This document shows, piece after piece, positions 16,731 through 23,788 of a stretch of 64,000 nt of DNA. Under the pieces are notes generated by a model. That model did not search any database. It saw nothing but the letters and a program-made list of their open reading frames with translations, and was not told the origin of the DNA. The stretch comes from WRHT01 sp031550525 (GTDB taxonomy: Bacteria > Desulfobacterota > Desulfovibrionia > Desulfovibrionales > Desulfovibrionaceae), in the NCBI GenBank assembly GCA_031550525.1, contig JAVBON010000009.1, forward strand, positions 1 to 64,000, read 5' to 3'. The stretch's first letter is position 1, and each line of letters starts with the position of its first letter. The position numbers and the translations under genes are program-made.

Positions 16731-17063
16731 TTATTCAGCGCAGTCCACGCAACGCAGCACTTCGGGCATGGACATAAGGCGCGGCATGGGTATTTCCTCG
16801 CCGCATTCGGCGCAATAGCCGAACTCGGCATCATCAGCCAGCCTTTTAAGGGCATATTCAAGTTTGCTGATGCGCAGCCGGGCGGCGGCAAGAGTGGTGT
16901 CGTGCACGCTTTTGCTCACAATGGCATCCATGCGCGAGACTTCGTCCAAGTCTTCCAGCGCCTTGGGGTCGGTTAGCTCCGCCAGGCCCTCGACATCGTG
17001 CCTCAGCCTTTCCAGTTCCGACAAAATTTTGGCCTTTATCGCCTGCTTATCCGCTTCAGTCAT
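16731..17063 (-). CDS. DksA/TraR-type zinc-finger protein
   Basis: A 110-residue protein with a helical N-terminal part, the block DEVSRMDA near 40-47 and a C4 zinc finger made of CAEC (84-87) and CVDC (105-108). Such proteins bind RNA polymerase and modulate transcription, usually with ppGpp. It is shorter than E. coli DksA (151) and lacks the paired acidic tip residues in the usual place, so it may be a DksA-like relative and not DksA itself. Start ATG 17063, GAGG upstream. It is the first gene of an operon with the M24 peptidase, divergent from rpmH. Confidence 0.85.
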   Translation of the reverse strand: MTEADKQAIKAKILSELERLRHDVEGLAELTDPKALEDLDEVSRMDAIVSKSVHDTTLAAARLRISKLEYALKRLADDAEFGYCAECGEEIPMPRLMSMPEVLRCVDCAE

Positions 17064-17305
17064 ATACTATACAACCTCTGGGCAATAGTTTAGGCGCAGG
17101 TTAAACCCGCGCCTGATATACTTAACTACCCCATATTCCTCCGCACGGCAAGGCCTTATTGCCGGGCCAGCAAAAGCCATGCGGTTTTTTGAGATACAAT
17201 TTTGCAATGCGGACTTCTTAAAAAATATTATTTAAACATTACACATAGTTAGCTAATATAAGCTTTTGAGGCATTTACTTTTATCATTTTGCCGCGTAAG
17301 CCGAC

Positions 17306-17334
17306 TTGACGTAACTTAAGTTAGAACGTATACG
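17306..17334 (+). promoter_or_regulatory. Putative rpmH promoter
   Basis: TTGACG at 17306-17311 and TATACG at 17329-17334 are 17 bases apart, 36 bases before the rpmH start. The rest of the 306-base gap from 17064 is AT-rich with no gene; I saw no cluster of DnaA boxes. Confidence 0.6.
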
Positions 17335-17369
17335 CACATGTTCATATTTTGAGTTGAAGGAGAAAATCC

Positions 17370-17504
17370 ATGAAACGCACATATCAGCCCAGCAGAATTA
17401 AACGCGCGCGCACGCACGGCTTTAGGGCCCGCATGGCTACCGCCGCCGGCCGCAACGTATTGCGCCGCCGTCGCGCCAAAGGACGCAAAAGATTAACCGT
17501 TTAA
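17370..17504 (+). CDS. rpmH: 50S ribosomal protein L34
   Basis: A 44-residue, very basic protein starting MKRTYQPSRIKRARTHGF, the L34 signature, and ending RRRRAKGRKRLTV. ATG 17370 has GAAGGAGA upstream. It opens the conserved rpmH-rnpA-yidD-yidC-jag-mnmE cluster. Confidence 0.98.
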   Translation: MKRTYQPSRIKRARTHGFRARMATAAGRNVLRRRRAKGRKRLTV

Positions 17505-17899
17505 GTTTTGGCAAGCAGCTCAGGCTGCTGAAAAGACCAGATTTTTTAAGGTGTTATAGTGACGGAAAACGCCACTTTACATCTGGCTTTATTTTTTTTG
17601 TATTGCCGACCAGGCTTGAAAGCTGGCGCCTTGGCGTAGCGGTAAGCCGAAAGGTTGGCGGAGCAGTGCAACGCAACCGGGTAAAGCGCCTGCTCAGGGA
17701 GTTTTTCCGGCTTAATCAGGAAAAAATTCCGCAAGGCCTCGATATTGTGGCCGTGCCGAAAAAAAGTCTTGATCCGCATACCATTTGTTATGCGGGCCTG
17801 GAAAAAGATTTGCTCCCTTTGGTGACGGGATTGTTGAAACATTACGGGCCTACGGACAAGCCCGTGCCGCCGGGCCTTAAAACGCCACGGGCTGGTTAA
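17492..17899 (+). CDS. rnpA: Ribonuclease P protein component, unusual start
   Basis: RnpA is the protein subunit of RNase P, which trims tRNA 5' ends. The core GVAVSRKVGGAVQRNRVKRLL is unmistakable, with the RNR signature. Family similarity reaches back through LRLLKRPDFLRCY and HFTSGFIFFVLP to about 17504, but in this frame there is no ATG, GTG or TTG between a stop at 17423 and TTG 17603, and starting at 17603 would remove some 35 conserved residues. Candidate starts are ATT 17492, inside the end of rpmH, which has AAAGGA eight bases upstream, and CTG 17525 or 17528, which lack a ribosome site. I place the start at 17492 with low certainty. A sequencing error is an alternative. The C-terminal tail is short and Pro-rich. 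Confidence 0.8.
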   Translation: MNRLSFGKQLRLLKRPDFLRCYSDGKRHFTSGFIFFVLPTRLESWRLGVAVSRKVGGAVQRNRVKRLLREFFRLNQEKIPQGLDIVAVPKKSLDPHTICYAGLEKDLLPLVTGLLKHYGPTDKPVPPGLKTPRAG

Positions 17900-17948
17900 C
17901 CCAGTTTTCCTCCCCAATATGGAGTATACTGGTGCTTAGAAGTTATTT

Positions 17949-18091
17949 CATAACTAGGATTTTTGTTCTCTGGCAAGAAAAATTGGTTCAGGCCGTAGCG
18001 CGGTGTATACAGACATGCATAAGCTTCGGGCTGGGCCAATCTGACGCAGCTAGGGCAGGCGCGGCCTGCGCGGGACAAAAAGACAATTATG
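17949..18091 (+). mobile_element. Family B element with terminal inverted repeats, short copy
   Basis: Left end CATAACTAGGATTTTTGTTC and right end GGGACAAAAAGACAATTATG match the ends at 7132 and 7341, and the core with AAGCTTCGGGCTGGGCCAA matches too. This copy lacks about 67 internal bases. It lies between rnpA and yidD, two genes that are normally packed tightly, and its last base is 3 bases before the yidD start codon. Confidence 0.75.
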
Positions 18092-18093
18092 TA

Positions 18094-18342
18094 ATGCCTC
18101 CCAGGCAATATATGCGACTTTTGGCAATTATGCCTATTCGCATATACCAATGGTGCATTTCGCCATTGCTTCCTCAATCCTGCCGGTTTTACCCCTCTTG
18201 CTCAGCTTATGCCATAGAAGCCGTTACCCTGCACGGGCTTTTTAAAGGAAGCTGGCTGGCCTTGCGGCGCATTTCGCGTTGCCACCCCTTCAATGACGGA
18301 GGGTTTGATCCGGTGCCGCCGCTCAAACGCCACGTAAGTTAA
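18094..18342 (+). CDS. yidD: Membrane protein insertion efficiency factor YidD
   Basis: An 82-residue protein with the YidD signature: RIYQWCISPLLPQSCRFYPSC near 12-32, then SAYAIEAVTLHGLFKG and the end HPFNDGGFDPVP. It helps insertion of membrane proteins with YidC, encoded next. An open frame extends upstream to 17932, but that part is translated repeat element; ATG 18094 matches the family start. A ribosome site is not obvious because the element end replaces the normal leader. Confidence 0.93.
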   Translation: MPPRQYMRLLAIMPIRIYQWCISPLLPQSCRFYPSCSAYAIEAVTLHGLFKGSWLALRRISRCHPFNDGGFDPVPPLKRHVS

Positions 18343-18349
18343 TTTTTGC

Positions 18350-18386
18350 AGCCATGCGGCAGTACATGCCGCATGGCTCAATTTTT
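18350..18386 (+). terminator. Hairpin with short T run after yidD
   Basis: AGCCATGCGGCA (18350-18361) pairs with TGCCGCATGGCT (18367-18378), followed by CAATTTTTG. It lies inside the cluster, so it may only attenuate transcription into yidC. Confidence 0.55.
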
Positions 18387-18498
18387 GTATGCCTGATGTT
18401 TTTTTATTAATGAGGCAAGTACGCCGCAAAACGCGGCAATACAGCCTCCCGCAAGGCGCTTTGCGCCATGCGCCCATACTTCATAGCGGAGACCGCAA

Positions 18499-20154
18499 AT
18501 GGATAATAAACGTTTAATAATTGCCATGGCGCTTGCTTTCGGCCTTATGTTCGGCTGGCAGATGCTGTCCAATAAAATGGGCTGGACGCCACAACCGCAA
18601 CCGGTGGCGGAGCAGCCCGCCCCCGCCCCCGCGCCCGCGCAGGAGCCAGCCGCTCCCCAAGCCTCGCCTGCTCCCGTAACAACAATACCGGCCCTTGCCT
18701 CGTCCGGCAAAGACGTTACGGTTGATACTCCGCTGTACACCGCCGTATTCAACAGCCACGGGGGCGTGCTTACCTCTTTCACGCTCAAGCAGTACCAGGG
18801 CACCGACCTGGAATCTCTCCTCCCAAGCGGCAAACCTGTGGAAATCGTTAGCGGGCAGGCCGGAAAAAGCGGCAATTTGGGGCTGATCATCAATAACCGC
18901 CCCACCTGGATGCAGGGCGAAAACACCGCCCAGTGGGCCGAGCCGGAATCGGAGTACCTTCAGCCCAAAGGCACGGGAAGTAACCTTGTTTTTACCGGTG
19001 TCATTGGCGATGTGGTAATAACCCGTACCTTCAGCTTCAACCCCGACACCTATGTATTGAGCGAAAAGCTCGAGCTTACCTCCAACAACCCTCTGCTGGC
19101 CGCTGTGAGCAAAAAATTCAGCACCGGCGAAATGTTCGGGCCGGAGGATTATACAAAAGCCACCAGAATCGCCATTTTGCAGAATGGCAGTTTTACTGAG
19201 ACCGACAGCCAAAAAGACATGCAGGCCGGAATAAACTTCGGCGATCATGTAAGCTGGGCCGGAACCATGGGCAGCTACTTTCTGGCTGCCGTCATGCCAG
19301 CGGATCAATCCTCCGGCTTGCGCGGCAAGTACGAAGACGGCCTTTACAACATCTACATTGATAAAAACGATATTCCCCTCAGCAGCGGGCACAGCTACAC
19401 CAGCGAAACAAGCTATTATTTCGGCCCCAAACGCGCCGCCGACATAGAGGCCGCCCCGGTAGACCTCTCCGGCTCCATGGCCTACGGCTGGTTCGGCTGG
19501 ATAGCCGCCCCGCTTATGCTCATGCTCAAATGGTTTTACGGTTACGTCGGCAACTGGGGCGTAGCCATCATACTGCTAACCGTTGTGATCAAAATCGTGC
19601 TTTGGCCGCTCTCCTACAAGAGCTACAAGTCCATGGAGAATATGAAAAAGCTCCAGCCGCTCATGACCAAAATACGCGAAAAATATAAAGACGATAAACA
19701 GCGCCAAAACCAGGAAGTAATGCAACTGTACAAAACGTACAAAATCAACCCCATGGGCGGATGTTTGCCTATTCTGGTGCAAATGCCCGTGTTCTTCGGG
19801 CTGTACCGCGCCCTGCTCTCCTCCATCGAACTAAGACAGGCCGGTTTTATAGACCATGTGCCCTTTACCGACATAGTCTGGCTGGCCGACCTTTCCCTTA
19901 AAGACCCGCTGTACATCACCCCAATAGTTATGGGCCTTACCATGCTGCTGCAGCAAAAAATGACGCCCACCACCGGCGACCCCACGCAGGCCAAGGTAAT
20001 GATGCTTATGCCGGTTGTATTCACATTCTTCTTTGTAAGCTTCCCCTCAGGTATGGTCGTATACTGGCTGTTCAACAACATTATCTCCATAGCGCAGCAG
20101 CAGGGCCAAATGCGCCTTTCAAGCCGCAAAGCCGCTAAAAATACCCAACGGTAA
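18499..20154 (+). CDS. yidC: Membrane protein insertase YidC
   Basis: YidC inserts proteins into the inner membrane, alone or with SecYEG. The 551-residue protein has an N-terminal membrane anchor (7-22), a Pro/Ala-rich linker (about 32-62), the large periplasmic P1 domain to about 320, then the conserved five-helix core starting at WFGWIAAPLM. The cytoplasmic helical hairpin around YKSYKSMENMKKLQPLM and the block INPMGGCLPILVQMPVFFGLY are typical. Length is that of Gram-negative YidC. ATG 18499 has GCGGAGA upstream. The next gene, jag, starts four bases after the stop. Confidence 0.97.
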   Translation: MDNKRLIIAMALAFGLMFGWQMLSNKMGWTPQPQPVAEQPAPAPAPAQEPAAPQASPAPVTTIPALASSGKDVTVDTPLYTAVFNSHGGVLTSFTLKQYQGTDLESLLPSGKPVEIVSGQAGKSGNLGLIINNRPTWMQGENTAQWAEPESEYLQPKGTGSNLVFTGVIGDVVITRTFSFNPDTYVLSEKLELTSNNPLLAAVSKKFSTGEMFGPEDYTKATRIAILQNGSFTETDSQKDMQAGINFGDHVSWAGTMGSYFLAAVMPADQSSGLRGKYEDGLYNIYIDKNDIPLSSGHSYTSETSYYFGPKRAADIEAAPVDLSGSMAYGWFGWIAAPLMLMLKWFYGYVGNWGVAIILLTVVIKIVLWPLSYKSYKSMENMKKLQPLMTKIREKYKDDKQRQNQEVMQLYKTYKINPMGGCLPILVQMPVFFGLYRALLSSIELRQAGFIDHVPFTDIVWLADLSLKDPLYITPIVMGLTMLLQQKMTPTTGDPTQAKVMMLMPVVFTFFFVSFPSGMVVYWLFNNIISIAQQQGQMRLSSRKAAKNTQR

Positions 20155-20158
20155 TACT

Positions 20159-21247
20159 ATGCAAGACGAATACAAAGAATTCACCGGAAAAAACCTGGAT
20201 GAGGCCATGTCCGCAGCCTGCGACTTTTTTGGAGTGGAGCGCGGCAAATTGGAAGTTGAAATTATAAATGACGCCAAAACCGGCATCTTCGGCCTGGTTG
20301 GAGCCAAAAAAGCCACAGTGCGCGCCCGCCGCGCCCAGTTGGAAAACCTTGGCCTGAGCATGGGCGACGAAAAGAAAAATGCCCGTCAGGCCCAGCAGCG
20401 CAAAGGGCGAGACACCGCCAAGCAGGAAAAACGCCCTGAAAAACAGGCCCGCGAAGCGTTGAACCCAGCAAGTGAAGAGTCCGCCGCTACGGCCCCGGAA
20501 AAAGCGGAAAAGACTGAAAAGAAAAACGGGCGCGGCCAGAAACCCCAAAAAGGCAACGGACGCGCGCAGGCGGAGCCAGCTACAGAGGAAACCGAAGAAA
20601 ACGCGCGCGGGCAACGCAACAGCCGCCAAAACGGCAAAAAGCAAAATACCAGACGCCAACGCGACGCCAAGCCCAAAAACGGCAACCGCCCTGCCCCTGC
20701 CGCGCAACCGGCCGACTATGACAACGCCGCCGATCAAAACCTTGACCTGGCCGATAAGCTGCCGGAGATTCCGCTGGAATCCATGGATCAGGAGCTTTTG
20801 GGCAACACCGTGCTTGAAGCTGTAAACATGCTCATCCTCCATATAGTGGGCGAGACCGAAAAAGATGTGGAAATAAGCAACAACAAAGTGCGCGTATCCG
20901 TGCACAGCGGCGAAGACTCCGGCCTGCTCATCGGGCGCGACGGGCAGACCCTCTCCGCCCTGCAATATCTGGTAAGCTGCATAGCCTCGCGTAAAATGGG
21001 CGCGTCAGTGCGCGTGCAAATAGACGCCGGAGACTACCGCGAGCGCCAGATGGAAAAACTGGCCGAACTGGCCCTTGAACTCGCCCAAAAAGTAAAGGAA
21101 AACGGACGCCCGCAATCCACCCGCCCCCTCAGCGCCTTTCAGCGCCGCGCCATTCACATGGCCCTGCAAGACGACCCCGACGTGCAAACGCACAGCAAAG
21201 GCGAAGGCGGGCTTAAACGCGTTATTATCGTGCCCAAACGCAAATAA
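20159..21247 (+). CDS. jag: Jag/KhpB RNA-binding protein
   Basis: A 362-residue protein with the three Jag parts: an N-terminal Jag_N domain (about 1-55, EYKEFTGKNLDEAMSAACDF and KTGIFGLVGAKKA), a long charged linker rich in Lys, Glu, Gln and Ala (about 75-185), a KH domain around 215-280 with LLIGRDGQTLSALQYL, and an R3H domain around 285-350 with YRERQMEKL. Proteins of this family bind many small RNAs and mRNAs and affect cell shape. It follows yidC by four bases and is probably translated by coupling. The linker is unusually long and low in complexity. Confidence 0.93.
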   Translation: MQDEYKEFTGKNLDEAMSAACDFFGVERGKLEVEIINDAKTGIFGLVGAKKATVRARRAQLENLGLSMGDEKKNARQAQQRKGRDTAKQEKRPEKQAREALNPASEESAATAPEKAEKTEKKNGRGQKPQKGNGRAQAEPATEETEENARGQRNSRQNGKKQNTRRQRDAKPKNGNRPAPAAQPADYDNAADQNLDLADKLPEIPLESMDQELLGNTVLEAVNMLILHIVGETEKDVEISNNKVRVSVHSGEDSGLLIGRDGQTLSALQYLVSCIASRKMGASVRVQIDAGDYRERQMEKLAELALELAQKVKENGRPQSTRPLSAFQRRAIHMALQDDPDVQTHSKGEGGLKRVIIVPKRK

Positions 21248-21282
21248 TTTGATGGATGCGGCCGCGCCGCGATTATAAGAAT

Positions 21283-21374
21283 GCGAGAGAGGGGGAGAAG
21301 GAACCCTTTGAAAAGGGCTTCCTTCTCCCCCTCTCTCGCGCTCTCACCCCCTCATCTTCCTAAACTTTTTATAA
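21283..21374 (-). repeat. Family A long-hairpin repeat, copy 3 (inverted)
   Basis: Hairpin arms run from 21283 to 21339, about 27 paired bases around TTTGAAAA. The flank CACCCCCTCATCTTCCTAAACTTTTTATAA is on the right here, so the copy is inverted relative to copies 1, 2 and 4. It lies after jag and may end that transcript. Confidence 0.85.
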
Positions 21375-21600
21375 GTAACATTTTATTGGTCGCTTCATTG
21401 CCTAGCTGACAGCCCATAATCAAGTTTGCATTGAAACCGCAACTCTTTTACAAGTCCAACCAATGCAGAGATGTGCGCAAGTGCCCTTGCAGCCTTGCCT
21501 AAAAACACATAAAAATGTTTTGCGGCAGTATTGTCTCAACAAATCGTCCGCATATTTGAACTGTGCAGTAAACAACTCCGCACTACCTGTAACAACCAGT
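21375..21600. other. Spacer between two inverted family A repeats
   Basis: About 225 bases with no convincing gene. The stretch is enclosed by copies 3 and 4 of the family A repeat in opposite orientation. Confidence 0.4.
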
Positions 21601-21693
21601 CAAAAAGGTTTGGAGAGAGGGGATGGAGAGCGCGAGAGGAAGGGGGAAGCACCTTTCCTTAAAAGGTGCTTCCCCCTTCCTCTCGCATTCTTA
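21601..21693 (+). repeat. Family A long-hairpin repeat, copy 4
   Basis: Flank AAAAAGGTTTGGAGAGAGGGG, then hairpin arms from 21632 to 21686 around TTAA. Close to copy 2 in sequence. It is followed by a second small hairpin GCGGCGAAGCCGC and then mnmE. Confidence 0.85.
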
Positions 21694-21740
21694 TAACTGC
21701 GGCGAAGCCGCCTTCCGTATAAAAAGGTCCTGGTCTTAGC

Positions 21741-23168
21741 ATGTCACACACATCGAACACAGACACCATAGCTGCCGTTGCCACGGCCAGAGGCGTTGGC
21801 GGCATCGGCGTTATACGCATAAGCGGCGGCAAGGCGGCGGATATATTGCGCGCCATGTTCCGGCGCGGCGGCAGGGAGCTGGCGGATTTTGCTCCGCGCC
21901 GCATGGAGCATGGCTGGATTTTGGACGCGGGTGGGCAGGATCTGGACGAGGTACTGGCCGTGTACATGCCGGGGCCGCATACCTTTTCCGGCGAAGATGT
22001 GGCGGAAATTCACTGTCATGGCGGGCGGGCCGTGCTGGATGCGGCTCTTTTGTCCGTGCTTTCGCGCGGGGCAAGACTGGCCGAAGCAGGGGAATTCACA
22101 CGCCGGGCCTACTTGAACGGCAGGCTGGACTTGAGCCAGTCCGAGGCTGTGGCGGAAATGATCGCCGCGCCCACGTTGCAGGGGGTTTATTTGGCCCGCA
22201 ACAAGCTGGCCGGAAAGCTGGGGCAAACCCTTGAGCAACTGCGCCAAAAGCTGGACTGGCTGCGCGCCCGCCTGTATCTGGCCCTGGATTTTCCAGATGA
22301 TGCCGATGAGGAAGATAGTGGAGCCAATGCCGAATTCAGAGGCATGCTTGACGATATACGGGCAACTTTGAGCGAGCTTGCGGCAAGTTACGACAGGGCC
22401 AGACTATGGCGCGAGGGCGCGCTGGTGGTGCTGGCCGGGCAGGTAAACGTGGGTAAATCCAGTCTGCTTAACGCCTTTTTGGGGCGCAGGCGGGCTCTGG
22501 TATCCGATACCCCCGGCACTACCCGCGATTTTATTGAAGAGAGCATCAACCTTGCGGGCCTGCCCGTACGGCTGGTGGATACAGCGGGACTGCGCGACGC
22601 CACTGACAGCATAGAATCCGAAGGCATTGAAATGGCCAGGGAACTGTTTGAAATGGCCGATCTGATCCTGCTGGTGCTGGATGCTTCAACCGTTGGGGCT
22701 GATGTGGGGAGCCCCCTGCCGACCCTTTTGCCGGAAGACGCCGCCCTGCTGAAAAACTATGCGGGCAGTGAACAAAACGGCGTATTCATAGTGCTTAACA
22801 AAAGCGACTTATCCCAGCGTAATGCATGGCCGGATGCCATATACGGCTGCCCCTGCCTGGCGGTTTCCGCCAAAACAGGGGATGGGCTGGAGGAGCTTAA
22901 CCGCCGCCTGCATGCGGCGCTGCTGTCGCGGGCGGGGAATTTGGATTTTGAGCAGTCCGCGCCCCCTACCCTGCGGCAAAAATTGCAACTGGAACAGGTG
23001 CTTAAAGAGCTGGACGAGCTTGTTAGCGAATACAGCCACGGCATACCGGCAGAGTTGCTAAGCGCCCGTCTGGACAGCGCCGCCGGTTTTCTGGCCGGGG
23101 TAATAGGCGTAAGCAGCACGGAGGAAGTACTGGACCAGGTGTTTTCCAAATTTTGCATTGGCAAGTAA
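21741..23168 (+). CDS. mnmE: tRNA uridine-5-carboxymethylaminomethyl modification GTPase MnmE
   Basis: MnmE, with MnmG, modifies U34 of several tRNAs using a tetrahydrofolate-bound C1 unit. The 475 residues show the N-terminal folate-binding domain (IAAVATARGVGGIGVIRISG near 10-29, HCHGG at 91-95), a helical domain, an inserted Ras-like G domain with P-loop GQVNVGKS at 233-240, DTAGLRD and NKSD, and the invariant C-terminal FCIGK with the catalytic cysteine. Start ATG 21741 fits the family, although its ribosome site is weak. It closes the rpmH-to-mnmE cluster, separated from jag by a repeat-filled gap. Confidence 0.97.
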   Translation: MSHTSNTDTIAAVATARGVGGIGVIRISGGKAADILRAMFRRGGRELADFAPRRMEHGWILDAGGQDLDEVLAVYMPGPHTFSGEDVAEIHCHGGRAVLDAALLSVLSRGARLAEAGEFTRRAYLNGRLDLSQSEAVAEMIAAPTLQGVYLARNKLAGKLGQTLEQLRQKLDWLRARLYLALDFPDDADEEDSGANAEFRGMLDDIRATLSELAASYDRARLWREGALVVLAGQVNVGKSSLLNAFLGRRRALVSDTPGTTRDFIEESINLAGLPVRLVDTAGLRDATDSIESEGIEMARELFEMADLILLVLDASTVGADVGSPLPTLLPEDAALLKNYAGSEQNGVFIVLNKSDLSQRNAWPDAIYGCPCLAVSAKTGDGLEELNRRLHAALLSRAGNLDFEQSAPPTLRQKLQLEQVLKELDELVSEYSHGIPAELLSARLDSAAGFLAGVIGVSSTEEVLDQVFSKFCIGK

Positions 23169-23788
23169 CAGCCTGTTCTATTTTGTGTTTTTATTTAAAA
23201 AAAGCGCCATGAGAGCTTCAGAACACAACCCCCAGTTTTTTGGTGTGCTTGTCTTAAAGGTTCGGCTATGCGCTGCTATCGGTCTTTGATGGTACGCGGC
23301 GGGAAATTGCTCGACAAATTTTTGTTCTATCAAAAAAGCATCACCCTGATTTCATTTTATAGATTAATCTGATGTAGATTTATTTCAAACAATTCAGAAA
23401 TGTTCACGTATGGCTGTATTGTTTTTGCGTTTATATCTTGCAACTTAAGTGGTATACTTAAAAATTGATTGTGATAGCATTGCGCTTTGCTATTTTCTTT
23501 GCCTCAATACCTCAAAATCTCTCCACACCACCTCATTGGTTTAGAACTCTCTTATCCTTCAAAGGTTTTGGCGACATTAACCTTATTTCTTGCTTTGCGT
23601 GACCTGAAAGTCTTCAAAGTTTTTTCTAAAACTCCTCCAAAAAGCTCTTTCCAAAAAATCCAATGGGGTTCTCTTAAAAAACCTTACCTCCAGAATTTTT
23701 CTTAAATTCTGCCTTAATCCCCTTTGCCATATTCTATTCTTACCAACATTTATTTAAATAACCGTTTAACATAAAAAGGAAAAATCTA
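23169..23788. other. AT-rich gap at the left edge of the Rhs island
   Basis: About 620 bases with sharply lower GC than the neighbours. A 72-codon frame at 23487-23705 lacks a ribosome site and family signal, and I do not accept it. The last 25 bases hold the ribosome site of the Rhs gene (AAAAAGGAAAAA). Base composition suggests imported DNA. Confidence 0.45.

Noticed and set aside
17064..17369. Possible replication origin next to rpmH
   Set aside because: rpmH is often near oriC, but dnaA and dnaN are absent and no cluster of DnaA boxes is visible.
20750..20762. GCCGATAA sigma-28-like -10 inside jag, and others inside fliS and the gene at 11466
   Set aside because: They lie within coding sequence and were not accepted without a -35 in front of a gene; they show that the -10 alone is not specific.
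20135..20965. 276-codon minus-strand frame opposite jag
   Set aside because: Arises from the low-complexity linker of Jag read backwards; no start signals.
23487..23705. 72-codon plus-strand frame before the Rhs gene
   Set aside because: AT-rich gap, no ribosome site, no recognisable domain.
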